NCBI GenBank assembly: GCA_009914555.1
Contig: WNDY01000031.1
Span: 1 to 54,769, forward strand
Length of the DNA: 54,769 bases
Origin: Xylophilus sp.
GTDB lineage: Bacteria > Pseudomonadota > Gammaproteobacteria > Burkholderiales > Burkholderiaceae_C
Direction of reading: 5' to 3'
Positions 16,496 to 27,155 of the stretch are shown piece by piece; the stretch's first letter is position 1, and every line of letters begins with the position of its first letter. The notes beneath the pieces are model-generated. The model was not told where the DNA came from. It saw only the letters and a list, made by a program, of their open reading frames with translations, and searched no databases. The translations under genes were made by a program, and so were the position numbers.

Positions 16496-17971
16496 ATGAT
16501 GCAGAAGGTCGATGGAAAGCGGTCAGCGGCGCTGGCCCTGACGGGCGTGCTGGCGCTGGGTGCGGTGGGCGCATCCTGGCCAGTCGCGCCGGCGCATGCG
16601 CAGTCCGCGCCGCAGGTCCGGCTGCCAGACTTCACCGATCTCGTGGACCAGGTCGGTCCCTCGGTCGTCAACATCCGCACCACCGAGAAGGTATCGTCGC
16701 GCGGCGGCGCCAACGGCATGGACGAGGAGATGCAGGAGTTCTTCCGCCGCTTCGGCCTGCCGGTGCCCAACGCGCCGCGCCAGCAGCGCCCGCAGCAGCC
16801 CCAGCAGCCGGATGAGGAACTGCCCCGCGGAGTGGGCTCCGGCTTCATCCTGACACCTGATGGCTATGTGATGACGAATGCCCACGTGGTCGAGGACGCG
16901 AGCGAAGTCGTCGTCACGCTGGCCGACAAGCGCGAGTTCAAGGCCCGCATCATCGGATCGGACAAGCGCACCGACGTGGCCGTGGTGAAGATCGATGCGA
17001 CCGGTCTGCCGGCGGTGAAGATCGGGGACGTCGGCCGCCTGCGCACCGGCGAATGGGTCATGGCTATCGGCTCGCCGTTCGGCCTGGAGAACACCGTCAC
17101 GGCCGGCATCGTGAGCGCGCGCCAGCGGGATACCGGGGAGTACCTGCCCTTCATCCAGACCGATGTGGCGATCAACCCCGGCAACTCCGGCGGCCCGCTG
17201 ATCAACCTGCGCGGCGAGGTCGTCGGCATCAACAGCCAGATCTATTCGCGCTCGGGCGGCTACCAGGGCATCTCCTTCGCCATCCCGATCGACGAGGCCA
17301 TCCGCGTCAGCGAGCAGCTGCGCGCCAGCGGCCGCGTCTCGCGCGGGCGCATCGGCGTGAGCATCGGCGACGTGCCCAAGGATGTCGCCGACTCCATCGG
17401 CCTGGGCAAGGCGCAGGGCGCGTTGGTGCGCGGGGTCGAAAGCGGCTCGCCGGCGGAGAAGGCGGGCGTGCAGCCGGGCGACGTGATCGTGCGCTTCGAC
17501 GGCAAGGCGATCGAGCGCGCGACCGACCTGCCGCGCCTGGTCGGCAACACCAAGCCCGGCAGCAAGAGCACGCTGACCGTCTTCCGCCGCGGCGCCACGC
17601 GCGACCTGCCGCTGGTCATCGCCGAGATCGAACCCGACCAGCCGGCCAGGGCCCGGGCCGAGAAGGAGGAAAAGCCCAGGAGTTCCAGCGCAGGCCAGTT
17701 GCTGGGCCTGTCGGTCAGCGCGCTGACCGAAGCGCAGAAGAAGGAACTCGGCCTGCCGCGGGGCGGCGTCAAGGTTGATGCCGCGGTCGAGGCGGCCGCG
17801 CGCGCCGGCCTGCGCGAGGGCGACGTGATCGTGGCCATCAACAATGCCGAGGTCGGCAGCGTGAAGGACTTCGAGTCCGCCGTGGCCAAGGTCGACAAGA
17901 GCAAGCCGGTCAACGTGCTCTACCGTCGCGGCGATTGGACGCAATACGCACTGATCAAGCTGGCCAAGTGA
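16496..17971 (+). CDS. degP: periplasmic serine endoprotease DegP/MucD
   Basis: DegQ/DegP-family chaperone-protease, 491 residues. Signal peptide 1-35 (ends AHA-QS). The trypsin-like domain has His130 (TNAHVVED), Asp160 (RTDVAVVK) and Ser231 (GNSGGPL). Two PDZ domains follow, at about 290-375 and 395-485. The Q-rich loop at residues 94-106 (QQRPQQPQQP) is the LA-loop region. The start may be either of two adjacent ATG codons; GAGAGGA precedes them. A weak sigma-E-like -35 (GGAACC, 16412-16417) lies upstream, which would fit its known stress control, but the -10 is poor. Confidence 0.95.
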   Translation: MMQKVDGKRSAALALTGVLALGAVGASWPVAPAHAQSAPQVRLPDFTDLVDQVGPSVVNIRTTEKVSSRGGANGMDEEMQEFFRRFGLPVPNAPRQQRPQQPQQPDEELPRGVGSGFILTPDGYVMTNAHVVEDASEVVVTLADKREFKARIIGSDKRTDVAVVKIDATGLPAVKIGDVGRLRTGEWVMAIGSPFGLENTVTAGIVSARQRDTGEYLPFIQTDVAINPGNSGGPLINLRGEVVGINSQIYSRSGGYQGISFAIPIDEAIRVSEQLRASGRVSRGRIGVSIGDVPKDVADSIGLGKAQGALVRGVESGSPAEKAGVQPGDVIVRFDGKAIERATDLPRLVGNTKPGSKSTLTVFRRGATRDLPLVIAEIEPDQPARARAEKEEKPRSSSAGQLLGLSVSALTEAQKKELGLPRGGVKVDAAVEAAARAGLREGDVIVAINNAEVGSVKDFESAVAKVDKSKPVNVLYRRGDWTQYALIKLAK

Positions 17972-17983
17972 CGGCGAGGCAAG

Positions 17984-18009
17984 CCCCTGAACCCGACTCG
18001 GGTTTGGGG
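17984..18009 (+). terminator. hairpin after degP
   Basis: CCCCTGAACCCG pairs with CGGGTTTGGGG over a 3-nt loop, 12 nt beyond the degP stop. There is no T-run, so it is an imperfect terminator or an end-protecting hairpin. Confidence 0.45.
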
Positions 18010-18072
18010 GACTCTCTCCGCTTCCAGCGCCGCATCAAGGACATCGAAGCATTGCTTCCGTATCTCAATGTA

Positions 18073-18092
18073 ATGTGAGCGGGCGCTCACAT
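18073..18092. promoter_or_regulatory. perfect 20-bp palindrome (operator-like)
   Basis: ATGTGAGCG and CGCTCACAT flank two G residues, a perfect 9-bp inverted repeat in the degP-lepA gap. The half-sites resemble those read by LacI-family repressors (TGTGAGC/GCTCACA) but with a 2-bp wider centre. A TAGAAT -10-like box (18119-18124) lies 27 nt downstream. No matching regulator gene is adjacent. Confidence 0.5.
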
Positions 18093-18203
18093 GAAAAGGC
18101 GTTGATGACGGAAACGGTTAGAATCCGCTTCGTCCAGCGCCGCTGGCCTTCTTTGACAGCGCGACGAACCACCATGCGGGATGCTCATCGGCGTCGCCCT
18201 GGC

Positions 18204-18269
18204 GATCCACAGATCGCCCACAAGTTGTCCCTAAGTTACCCACAGCAGTTGTTGATAAGCTGTGGATAG
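18204..18269. promoter_or_regulatory. cluster of DnaA-box-like sites
   Basis: Against the consensus TTATCCACA the stretch holds TTACCCACA at 18236-18244 (8 of 9), the reverse-strand TGTTGATAA at 18250-18258 (8 of 9) and the reverse-strand TGTGGATAG at 18261-18269 (8 of 9). A weaker CGATCCACA lies at 18204-18212 (7 of 9), next to two GATC sites. Three strong sites within 34 bp are unlikely by chance. No A/T-rich unwinding region or dnaA/dnaN gene is nearby, so this is not evidently oriC; DnaA-dependent regulation or titration is possible. Confidence 0.5.
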
Positions 18270-18302
18270 ATTGGATGTTGCTGTGCTGCAACGACGTGGT
18301 CG

Positions 18303-18336
18303 GGCCGGGGCAGAGGATGTACGCCCGGGCCTTTTT
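18303..18336 (+). terminator. intrinsic terminator upstream of lepA (first)
   Basis: GGCCGGGGC (18303-18311) pairs with GCCCGGGCC (18323-18331) with one mismatch, followed by TTTTT. It would stop any transcript started near 18119-18130, implying a short untranslated RNA of about 200 nt across the DnaA boxes. Confidence 0.6.
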
Positions 18337-18350
18337 GCCTACAATGAAGT

Positions 18351-18416
18351 CCCAACTATCGCAGTTGCCATAGATTGTTGGTTCAGGGCGCGTCACCACT
18401 CGACGCGCCCTTTTTT
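18351..18416 (+). ncRNA. candidate small RNA ahead of lepA
   Basis: A TACAAT -10-like hexamer (18340-18345) lies 6-10 nt before a stretch of about 65 nt. The stretch has a CCAAC/GTTGG stem (18352-18356 with 18377-18381) and ends in the perfect terminator at 18386-18416. No open frame fits. No good -35 is visible, so transcription from further upstream is also possible. This is an inference from structure only. Confidence 0.3.
18386..18416 (+). terminator. intrinsic terminator upstream of lepA (second)
   Basis: GGGCGCGTC (18386-18394) and GACGCGCCC (18402-18410) form a perfect 9-bp stem with a 7-nt loop, followed directly by TTTTTT. It is the strongest terminator in the window. It lies 45 nt before lepA, so lepA needs a promoter within those 45 nt, or the terminator is an attenuator. 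Confidence 0.85.
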
Positions 18417-18460
18417 CTTGTGCGCGTCCTTTCATATCAAACACTTGTAGCTCTTCGTTG

Positions 18461-20269
<1,809 letters not shown>

Positions 20270-20297
20270 CAAGAACGACAACAACAACCAACCAACC

Positions 20298-21263
20298 ATG
20301 CCAATCCTCACTGCTGTGATCCTGGCGGCCTTTGCCGCCTACGTGGGCGCCTGGTATACCGACGCCATCGAAGGCAACTTCGCCCTGCTGCTCTTCCTCG
20401 CGACCGTGGTGACCGGCCTCTACTGGCTGGCCGAGCGCTTCGTCTTTCTGCCGCGCCGCCGCCGCGCGGCCCAAGCGCTCGAAGAGGCCGCCGCGCAGCG
20501 CCGCGCCGAGCTCGACCGCATGGGCATCGCCCAGGTCGACGGCGACGTGAGCGAGGCCAGGGGCCGCATCCTCATGCAACCCTGGTGGCTCGACTGGACG
20601 GCCGGGCTGTTCCCGGTGATCGCCATCGTGTTCCTGCTGCGCTCGTTCCTGTTCGAGCCGTTCAAGATCCCGTCGGGCTCGATGATCCCGACGCTGCTCG
20701 TGGGCGACCTGATCCTGGTGAACAAGTTTACCTATGGCATTCGCCTGCCGGTGCTCAACACCAAGGTCACCGAGGGCAGGCCGCTCGCGCGCGGCGACGT
20801 GGTCGTCTTCCGCTACCCGCCGCAGCCGAGCATGGACTACATCAAGCGGGTGGTTGGCATCCCGGGCGACGAAGTGGCCTACCTGAACAAGCGCCTGACG
20901 ATCAACGGTCAGCCGGTGCCCGCCTCCGCCGTGCCCGAATTCTTCGACCAGGACGCGATGCGCTACTTCAAGCAGTTCGACGAGAAGCTCGGCAACGTGC
21001 AGCACCGCATCCTCAACAATGACGACGTGCCGGCCTTCGTGCAGGGCGCCTCGGAATTCCCATTCCGCGAGAACTGCCGCTACAGCGTCGAGGGCGTGAC
21101 CTGCAAGGTGCCCGAAGGCCAGTACTTCATGATGGGCGACAACCGGGATAATTCGCTCGATTCGCGCTACTGGGGCTTCGTTCCGGACAGGAACATCGTC
21201 GGCCGGGCCTTCTTCATCTGGATGAACTTCGGCGATTTCAAGCGCATCGGGCCGTTCCACTGA
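20298..21263 (+). CDS. lepB: signal peptidase I
   Basis: Cuts signal peptides of exported proteins at the outer face of the inner membrane. The 321-residue product has two N-terminal membrane spans (about 5-20 and 28-45), a cytoplasmic arm, a third span (103-117) and then the catalytic box PSGSM (Ser128). The Lys motif is YIKRVVG (Lys183) and the last family box is GDNRDNSLDSRYWG. It lies 28 nt after lepA. Confidence 0.95.
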   Translation: MPILTAVILAAFAAYVGAWYTDAIEGNFALLLFLATVVTGLYWLAERFVFLPRRRRAAQALEEAAAQRRAELDRMGIAQVDGDVSEARGRILMQPWWLDWTAGLFPVIAIVFLLRSFLFEPFKIPSGSMIPTLLVGDLILVNKFTYGIRLPVLNTKVTEGRPLARGDVVVFRYPPQPSMDYIKRVVGIPGDEVAYLNKRLTINGQPVPASAVPEFFDQDAMRYFKQFDEKLGNVQHRILNNDDVPAFVQGASEFPFRENCRYSVEGVTCKVPEGQYFMMGDNRDNSLDSRYWGFVPDRNIVGRAFFIWMNFGDFKRIGPFH

Positions 21264-21305
21264 GGCGCCCGGCAACCGGCTACAGGAAGAGAGAGGGGGT
21301 AGAGC

Positions 21306-21692
21306 ATGGCAGCAGCAGACAACATCCGTTCCGCCCGCCGCGCGGCCAGCCGCCGGCGGCAGCGCGGGCTGTCGTTCATCGGCCTGGTGCTGACGGTGGC
21401 CCTCATCGTCGGCGTGGTCACGGTGGCCATGAAGGCCGTGCCGATCCTGATCGAATACCAGGCGGTGCTCAAGGCATCCCGCAAGGCCGCGCGCGAGAGC
21501 ACCACGGTGGCCGAGGTGCGCGCCGCGTTCGACCGATCCGCCGCCATCGACGACATCACCTCCCTCAGCGGCCGCGACCTCGAAGTGTCGAAGGAGAACG
21601 ACCACGTTGTCGTCGCTTTCTCGTACACCCGCGAGATCCCGCTCGGCGGCCCGGTGTACCTGACCTTCAAATTCTCGGAGCGAACCCATTAG
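21306..21692 (+). CDS. DUF4845 family membrane protein
   Basis: 128-residue protein with a basic N-terminus, a single span at about residues 22-41 ([20 protein letters not shown]) and a periplasmic domain. DUF4845 proteins are regularly found between lepB and rnc in beta- and gammaproteobacteria. The [10 protein letters not shown] start resembles a type IV prepilin leader, so it may be a pseudopilin-like protein; function unknown. Its TAG stop overlaps the ATT that starts rnc. Confidence 0.82.
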   Translation: MAAADNIRSARRAASRRRQRGLSFIGLVLTVALIVGVVTVAMKAVPILIEYQAVLKASRKAARESTTVAEVRAAFDRSAAIDDITSLSGRDLEVSKENDHVVVAFSYTREIPLGGPVYLTFKFSERTH

Positions 21693-22374
21693 CGCGGGCC
21701 TTACCGCGCTGCAGCAGCGCCTGCAGCACCGATTCTCCGACCCGAAACTGCTGCAGCGCGCGCTCACGCACCGCAGCTTCTCGGCCGACCACAACGAACG
21801 GCTCGAATTCCTCGGCGACTCCGTCCTGGGCCTGGCCGTCTCGGGCCTGCTCTACGAGCGCCTGGCCGGCCTGCCCGAGGGCGACCTGTCGCGCGTGCGG
21901 GCCAGCCTGGTGCGCCAGGAGACGCTGCACCGCATCGCGCTGGACCTGCAGGTGGCCGACCTGATCCGCCTGGGCGAGGGCGAGGTCCGCTCCGGCGGCC
22001 CGCGCCGCCCGTCGATCCTGGCCGACGCGGTGGAGGCGCTGATCGGCGCCGTCTACCTCGACGCCGGCTTCGCCGCGGCCGAGGCGCTGGTGCGCCGGCT
22101 CTACCGCGACATCGAGATCAACCCGCAGATGCAGGCCGCCGCCAAGGATCCGAAGACGGCATTGCAGGAGTGGCTGCAGGGCCGCAGAATGAAGCTGCCG
22201 GCCTACCGCGTGGTCGGCACCGTGGGCGCCGCGCACCAGCAGACCTTCGATGTGGAGTGCGAGATCGCCGAGCTGGACCTGCGCGAACGCGGCATCGGCG
22301 GCTCGCGCCGCGCCGGCGAGCAGGCGGCCGCCGCCGCGATGCTGACCACCCTCCAAGCCCAACACCGCCCATGA
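21688..22374 (+). CDS. rnc: ribonuclease III, apparent ATT start
   Basis: Double-strand-specific RNase that processes rRNA precursors and structured mRNAs. From ATT 21688 the product is 228 residues, the usual length (226 in E. coli). It contains the signature [14 protein letters not shown], the second acidic site [13 protein letters not shown] and a C-terminal dsRNA-binding domain ([27 protein letters not shown]). No ATG, GTG or TTG occurs in frame between the upstream stop at 21661 and GTG 21895, which lies past the first active-site motif. GGAG at 21677-21680 is 7 nt before the ATT, an ideal Shine-Dalgarno spacing. AUU initiation, known for infC and pcnB, is inferred. The stop overlaps era by ATGA. 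Confidence 0.9.
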   Translation: MSAGLTALQQRLQHRFSDPKLLQRALTHRSFSADHNERLEFLGDSVLGLAVSGLLYERLAGLPEGDLSRVRASLVRQETLHRIALDLQVADLIRLGEGEVRSGGPRRPSILADAVEALIGAVYLDAGFAAAEALVRRLYRDIEINPQMQAAAKDPKTALQEWLQGRRMKLPAYRVVGTVGAAHQQTFDVECEIAELDLRERGIGGSRRAGEQAAAAAMLTTLQAQHRP

Positions 22375-23306
22375 CCGACGACGCCTCTTCTCCCTCCCCC
22401 GCCGATGCCGCCGGCCAGCGCTGCGGCGTCATCGCCATCGTCGGCAAGCCCAACGTCGGCAAGTCCACGCTGCTCAACGCGCTCGTCGGCCAGAAGATCA
22501 GCATCACCTCGCGCAAGGCGCAGACCACGCGCCACCGCATCACCGGCATCCGCACGCGCGGGGCCACGCAGTCCATCTTCGTCGACACGCCGGGCTTCCA
22601 GACCCGGCATGCGACGGCGCTCAACAAGTCGCTCAACAAGACGGTGCTCGGCGCGATCGGCGACGTGGACCTGGTGCTGTTCGTCGTCGAGGCCGGCCAC
22701 TTCGCGCTGGCCGACGCCAAGGTGCTGTCGCTGCTCAAGCCCGGCGTGCCGACGCTCTTGATCGCCAACAAGCTCGACCACGTGCACCGCCGCGCCGAGA
22801 TCGCGCCCTGGCTGCGCGACATGCAGGAGCGCCACCCGTTCGCCGAGTTCGTGCCGATGTCGGCCAAGAACAAAGCCGACATCGAGCGCCTGTTCGGCAT
22901 CTGCGAAAAGTACCTGCCTGTGCAGCCCTGGTTCCATGGCGAGGACGAGCTGACCGACCGCAGCGAGAAGTTCCTCGCGAGCGAGACAGTGCGCGAGAAG
23001 CTGTTTCGCTTCACCGGCGACGAGCTGCCCTACACCTCCACCGTCGTCGTCGACAAGTTCGAGGAGGAGGCCAGCAAGGCCCACGGCCGCCTCGTGCGCA
23101 TCGCCGCCACGATCGTGGTCGAGCGCGACGGCCACAAGGCCATGGTGATCGGAGAGAAGGGCGAGCGCCTCAAGCGCATCGGCACCGAGGCGCGGCAGGA
23201 GCTCGAGAAGCTGCTCGACGCCAAGGTCTTCATCGAGGTCTGGGTCAAGGTGCGCTCCGGCTGGGCCGACGACGAGGCCCGCGTGCGCAGCTTCGGCTAC
23301 GAATGA
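22371..23306 (+). CDS. era: GTPase Era
   Basis: Essential GTPase in 16S rRNA maturation and 30S assembly, 311 residues. G1 is GKPNVGKST (25-33), G3 DTPGF and G4 NKLD; the C-terminal KH domain contains [17 protein letters not shown]. The ATG overlaps the rnc stop by 4 nt, coupling two rRNA-processing enzymes. Paired-box element C follows the stop. Confidence 0.96.
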   Translation: MTDDASSPSPADAAGQRCGVIAIVGKPNVGKSTLLNALVGQKISITSRKAQTTRHRITGIRTRGATQSIFVDTPGFQTRHATALNKSLNKTVLGAIGDVDLVLFVVEAGHFALADAKVLSLLKPGVPTLLIANKLDHVHRRAEIAPWLRDMQERHPFAEFVPMSAKNKADIERLFGICEKYLPVQPWFHGEDELTDRSEKFLASETVREKLFRFTGDELPYTSTVVVDKFEEEASKAHGRLVRIAATIVVERDGHKAMVIGEKGERLKRIGTEARQELEKLLDAKVFIEVWVKVRSGWADDEARVRSFGYE

Positions 23307-23311
23307 TGGTG

Positions 23312-23373
23312 GGGGGTATATGCCGGTAGCGCATGTAGCTCGGGCGCTATGGTTTTGTCCTCCCGCCAGTATA
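23312..23373 (+). repeat. paired-box intergenic element, copy C
   Basis: Box 1 GGGGGTATA at 23312-23320 and degenerate box 2 GCCAGTATA at 23365-23373; T residues 53 nt apart (23317, 23370). An inner stem TAGCGC/GCGCTA lies between them. It fills the era-recO gap, ending 7 nt before the recO ATG, where it replaces a normal ribosome-binding site. Confidence 0.7.
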
Positions 23374-23380
23374 TAAAGCC

Positions 23381-24157
23381 ATGCCTGCGCGGCGCATCGC
23401 TGACGAACCGGCCTTCATCCTCCACCGCTACGACTGGAGCGAGTCGAGCCTGATCCTGGAAGCCTTCACCCGCCACCACGGCCGCGTGGCGCTGGTGGCC
23501 AAGGGGGCGAAGAAGCCGACCTCCAACTTCCGCCCGGTGCTGCTGCCGTTGCAGCCGCTGCGCGTGAGCTACACCGTCGGCGCCGAGAACGCCGAGATCC
23601 ACACGCTCAAGGGCGCCGAATGGGTCGGCGGCCACGTCATGCCCACGGGCGACGCGCTGCTGGCCGGCACCTACCTCAACGAACTGCTGCTGCGCCTGGT
23701 CGCGCGCGACGACGCCCATGCCGCGCTGTTCGACGCCTATGCTGGAGTGGTGCGCGTGCTGGCCGGCGAGCACGGCACAGATCGCGTGGATGTGCTGGAG
23801 CCGGTGCTGCGCGCCTTCGAGCTGCTGCTGCTGCGCGAGATCGGCCTGCTGCCGGCGCTCGACGTGCAGACCAGCACGCTGGCGCCGCTCGTGCCCGCCG
23901 CGCGCTACGTGCTGGTGCCCGAAGCCGGCCTGCGCGAGGCGCGCGACGACGACCGCGCCGGCCTGCCGGGCGCCGACTGGGCCGCGCTGGCCGCCGCGCT
24001 CGGCGCCACCGCGCAGCAGCCGTACACCGCCGTGCTGCGGGCCGCCGCGCCGCAGGCGGCCGCGCTCAAGGCGCAGCTGCGCACGCTGCTCACCTACCAT
24101 TGCGGATCGCCGCCGCTGCGCACCCGGCAGCTCATGATCGCACTGCAGAAACTATGA
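23381..24157 (+). CDS. recO: DNA repair protein RecO
   Basis: RecF-pathway mediator that loads RecA on SSB-coated gaps; 258 residues. The N-terminal OB fold begins [22 protein letters not shown] and contains [17 protein letters not shown]; a helical domain follows. The Zn-type cysteines of some RecOs are absent, as is common in this group. No good ribosome site precedes it; element C occupies that place. The stop overlaps pdxJ by ATGA. Confidence 0.92.
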   Translation: MPARRIADEPAFILHRYDWSESSLILEAFTRHHGRVALVAKGAKKPTSNFRPVLLPLQPLRVSYTVGAENAEIHTLKGAEWVGGHVMPTGDALLAGTYLNELLLRLVARDDAHAALFDAYAGVVRVLAGEHGTDRVDVLEPVLRAFELLLLREIGLLPALDVQTSTLAPLVPAARYVLVPEAGLREARDDDRAGLPGADWAALAAALGATAQQPYTAVLRAAAPQAAALKAQLRTLLTYHCGSPPLRTRQLMIALQKL

Positions 24158-24900
24158 CCACCTCCCTGTCCGTCAACGTCAACAAGATCGCGCTGGTGCG
24201 CAACACGCGCCACCTTGGCATCCCGAGCGTCACGCGCGCCGCGGCGCTGTGCCTGGAGGCTGGCGCGGCCGGCATCACGGTGCATCCGCGGCCCGATGCG
24301 CGCCACATCCGCGCGCACGACGTGCACGAACTCGCCGAGCTGCTGCGCCGCGACTGGCCCGGCCGCGAGTTCAACATCGAGGGCAACCCGTTCCACAACC
24401 TCATGGACTTCGTGCGAGAACTGCGGCCGCAGCAGGCCACCTTCGTGCCCGACGGCGAGGGCCAGTTCACGAGCGACCACGGCTGGCGCTTCCCCGACGA
24501 TGCCGAACGGCTGGCGCCGCTCGTCGCCGAGGCGCGCGCGCTCGGCGTGCGCGTGAGCCTGTTCATGAATGCCGAGGCGGACCAGATGGCCGCCGCGCGC
24601 GCCGTGGGCGCCGACCGGGTGGAGCTTTATACCGAGCCCTATGCGGCCGCCTGGGGCACCGGCCGGCGGCAGCACCAGCTCGACCGCTTCGCCGCGGCCG
24701 CGGCGGCCGCCCAGGCCGCGGGCGTGGGCGTGAACGCGGGGCACGACCTGAGCCTGGACAACCTCGCCGACTTCCTGCGCGCCGTGCCCGGCGTGCTCGA
24801 GGTGTCGATCGGCCATGCCTTCGTGGCCGATGCGCTGGAGCAGGGCTACGCCGCGGCCACGCGCGCCTACCTCGACCGCATCGCGCAGGCGGCCGCGTGA
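24154..24900 (+). CDS. pdxJ: pyridoxine 5'-phosphate synthase
   Basis: Last step of DXP-dependent vitamin B6 synthesis: joins 3-amino-1-hydroxyacetone phosphate with deoxyxylulose phosphate. The product is a 248-residue TIM barrel with [33 protein letters not shown], the catalytic Glu of VELYTEPYA and NAGHDLSL. It overlaps recO (ATGA) and acpS (GTGA), so the three are co-translated. Confidence 0.95.
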   Translation: MTTSLSVNVNKIALVRNTRHLGIPSVTRAAALCLEAGAAGITVHPRPDARHIRAHDVHELAELLRRDWPGREFNIEGNPFHNLMDFVRELRPQQATFVPDGEGQFTSDHGWRFPDDAERLAPLVAEARALGVRVSLFMNAEADQMAAARAVGADRVELYTEPYAAAWGTGRRQHQLDRFAAAAAAAQAAGVGVNAGHDLSLDNLADFLRAVPGVLEVSIGHAFVADALEQGYAAATRAYLDRIAQAAA

Positions 24901-25304
24901 TCTACGGCATCGGCACCGACGTCTGCGACATCCGCCGCATGCGCGCGAGCGTCGCGCGGCATGGCGACCGCTTCGCCGAGAAGGTGCTCGGCGAATCGGA
25001 GTTCGCCGTCTGGCGCGCCCGCGGCGCGCGCTGGCCCGAGCGCGGCCTGCGCTACCTGGCCACGCGCTTCTCGGCCAAGGAGGCGTTCAGCAAGGCCATC
25101 GGCCTCGGCATGCGCATGCCGATGACCTGGCGCGCCTGCGAGATTCTCAACGAGCGCAGCGGCAAGCCCTATGTGGTGCTGCACGGCGCGCTCAAGGACT
25201 GGTTCGAGGCCCGGGAGCTGCACGCCCATGTGACGGTGACCGACGAGAGCGAGTACGCGGCGAGCTTCGTGGTGGTGGAGCGCGCTACGCCGCCGGCGCC
25301 GTAG
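24897..25304 (+). CDS. acpS: holo-ACP synthase
   Basis: Transfers 4'-phosphopantetheine from CoA to apo-ACP (acpP, this window). It is 135 residues, starting GTG 24897 ([14 protein letters not shown]), with the Mg2+-binding Asp in GTDVCDI and Glu in [17 protein letters not shown] overlap with pdxJ. Its last 20 nt overlap the convergent mechanosensitive-channel gene. Confidence 0.95.
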   Translation: MIYGIGTDVCDIRRMRASVARHGDRFAEKVLGESEFAVWRARGARWPERGLRYLATRFSAKEAFSKAIGLGMRMPMTWRACEILNERSGKPYVVLHGALKDWFEARELHAHVTVTDESEYAASFVVVERATPPAP

Positions 25305-25905
25305 CGTCTGCCGCGGCAGCCGGCGCGGGCTCCGCCTTCTGCGGCGGCACGCCATGCCAGCGCCGCACCACGCGCTGGAACACCAGCGCATTCGGTATCT
25401 GCATCAGCGCGCCGGTCGCGCCGTGGTCGCCGAACTCCTCCAGGGTGATGTAGAGCAGGTTCATGTCGACCACGCGGCCCTTCGAGCCGGGCTTCTCGGC
25501 CGTGTCGAGCACTTCGATGTAGTCGCCGAGCCGGAACGGCCCCACGCTCACGATCAGCAGCGCGCAGAACAGGTTCGAGAGCACGCTCCAAGCCGCGAAG
25601 AAGGCCACCGCACCGACCGCGGCGAAGCCGGTGAAGGCGGTCCACAGCACCGATGCCGACACGCCCAGGCGCTCCAGCACCAGCAGCAGCGCGCCGCCGA
25701 TGATGAGCCAGCGCAGCACGCCGGTCACCGGCACCATCATGTCCAGCGGCCACTGGTAGTGCTCGCCCGCGCGGCGCAGGATGCGGCGCAGCGTGCGGTA
25801 AAGGAAGACGGCCGCCAGGACGATGAGCAGGATCTGCACGGCCGGCACGACGATGTCGAGCCAGTCGTGCAGCCACGGGGGAACGTAGGTACGCAGTCGG
25901 TTCAT
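25285..25905 (-). CDS. small-conductance mechanosensitive channel-like protein
   Basis: 206-residue membrane protein of the MscS superfamily. It has three hydrophobic segments (about 14-34, 48-66 and 78-104), the pore-helix-like segment [20 protein letters not shown] and the start of the beta domain (FRLGDYIEV). It is shorter than E. coli MscS (286) because the cytoplasmic alpha/beta domain is reduced. It could be a channel for osmotic release or a regulatory relative. The start at 25905 is chosen over upstream codons because [17 protein letters not shown] begins the family-like part. It is divergent from nagZ. Confidence 0.82.
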   Translation of the reverse strand: MNRLRTYVPPWLHDWLDIVVPAVQILLIVLAAVFLYRTLRRILRRAGEHYQWPLDMMVPVTGVLRWLIIGGALLLVLERLGVSASVLWTAFTGFAAVGAVAFFAAWSVLSNLFCALLIVSVGPFRLGDYIEVLDTAEKPGSKGRVVDMNLLYITLEEFGDHGATGALMQIPNALVFQRVVRRWHGVPPQKAEPAPAAAADATAPAA

Positions 25906-25976
25906 TCGCAACAAACGGGATGGGCAAGGGTGCGGCGGCGGCAGAATCGGAGGTCCGTCATCCACCCGCGCCCGCC

Positions 25977-27095
25977 ATGCCATTGTCCCCCGGCCTCCAC
26001 GCACCGCTCGTCATCGACGTCGCCGGCACCGAACTCAGCGCCGCCGACCGCCGCCGCCTGGCCCACCCGCTCGTGGGCGGCGTGATCCTGTTCGCGCGCA
26101 ACTGGCGCGACCGCGTGCAGCTGCTCGAGCTCACCGCCGCGATCAAGGCGGTACGCGGCGACCTGCTGGTCGCGGTGGACTACGAGGGCGGACGGGTGCA
26201 GCGCTTTCGCACCGACGGCTTCACGCCGCTGCCGCCGATGGGCGCGTTCGGCCGGCGCTGGGGCGACGACGGCCGCGGCCGGCCCGGCACCGGCGCGCTG
26301 GCCGCGACCGATGCGGCCGTCGCCGCGGGCTACGTGCTCGCGAGAGAACTGCGCGCCTGCGGCGTCGATTTCAGCTTCACGCCGGTGCTCGACCTCGACT
26401 GGCGCGATGCATCAGGCGCCTCGCGCAGCCGCGTGATCGGCGACCGGGCCTTCCACCGCGACCCGCGCGTCGTCACGTTCCTGGCGCGCGCGCTGGCCCA
26501 TGGGCTGCTGCAGGCCGGCATGGCGCACTGCGGCAAGCACTTTCCCGGCCACGGCTTCGTGGCGGCCGATTCGCACACCGGGATCCCGGTGGACCGCCGC
26601 AGCCTCGCAGCCATCCTGGCCGACGACGCCGCGCCCTACCAGTGGCTCGGCAGCACGCTCGCGGCCGTCATGCCGGCGCATGTGATCTACCCGAAGGTGG
26701 ACGGCCGCCCGGCCGGCTTCTCGCGGCGCTGGCTGCAGGAGATCCTGCGCGGGCGGCTCGGCTTCGACGGCGCGATCTTCAGCGACGACCTCAGCATGGA
26801 AGCCGCGCGCCGGCTCGACGGCCGGGTCGCCGGCTTCGTCGATGCCGCGCTGGCCGCGCTGGAGGCCGGCTGCGACCTCGTGCTGCTGTGCAACCAGAGC
26901 CTCGGCGACGGCCGGCCGGTGGACGAATTGAGCGACGGCCTGGAAGCCGCCGGGCAGAGCGGCCGCTGGCAGCCCAGCGAGGACAGCGAATCGCGCCGCT
27001 TCGCGCTGCTGCCGCAGACCGAGCCGCTGCCTTGGGACGAGCTCATGCTGCAACCGGCCTATGTGCGGGCGCTGGAGCAGTTACCATCTGCCTAG
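25977..27095 (+). CDS. nagZ: beta-N-acetylhexosaminidase NagZ
   Basis: Cytoplasmic glycosidase of family GH3 that removes GlcNAc from anhydro-muropeptides in peptidoglycan recycling. The 372-residue product contains KHFPGHGFVAADSH (His/Asp catalytic loop) and FSDDLSMEAA (nucleophile Asp). In Gram-negative bacteria its product can induce AmpC; no ampC is present here. The start ATG 25977 gives a normal N-terminus (PLVIDVAGTELSAADRRRL). The stop TAG abuts element H. Confidence 0.93.
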   Translation: MPLSPGLHAPLVIDVAGTELSAADRRRLAHPLVGGVILFARNWRDRVQLLELTAAIKAVRGDLLVAVDYEGGRVQRFRTDGFTPLPPMGAFGRRWGDDGRGRPGTGALAATDAAVAAGYVLARELRACGVDFSFTPVLDLDWRDASGASRSRVIGDRAFHRDPRVVTFLARALAHGLLQAGMAHCGKHFPGHGFVAADSHTGIPVDRRSLAAILADDAAPYQWLGSTLAAVMPAHVIYPKVDGRPAGFSRRWLQEILRGRLGFDGAIFSDDLSMEAARRLDGRVAGFVDAALAALEAGCDLVLLCNQSLGDGRPVDELSDGLEAAGQSGRWQPSEDSESRRFALLPQTEPLPWDELMLQPAYVRALEQLPSA

Positions 27096-27155
27096 GGGGA
27101 TGCCTCTGTAGTGCCCAGCCAAAGGGCGCTGTGGGGGCTTGGGGGAGGGGGTATC
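27094..27155 (+). repeat. paired-box intergenic element, copy H
   Basis: Degenerate box 1 AGGGGGATG at 27094-27102 starts inside the nagZ stop. Box 2 GGGGGTATC at 27147-27155 runs into the stop codon of the convergent gene. Equivalent positions are 53 nt apart. An inner 7-bp stem pairs AGTGCCC with GGGCGCT. Confidence 0.65.

Noticed and set aside
18073..18092. Palindrome as a CRP site
   Set aside because: TGTGA and TCACA are 8 nt apart rather than the 6 nt required for CRP.
18075..18269. 64-codon plus-strand frame upstream of lepA
   Set aside because: Overlaps the palindrome and DnaA boxes, has no ribosome site and no protein-like composition.
18118..18336. 6S RNA gene
   Set aside because: Ends are not complementary and no long rod with a central bubble is visible.
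18204..18416. Chromosome origin oriC
   Set aside because: DnaA-like boxes are present but there is no A/T-rich unwinding region and no dnaA, dnaN, parAB or gyrB nearby.
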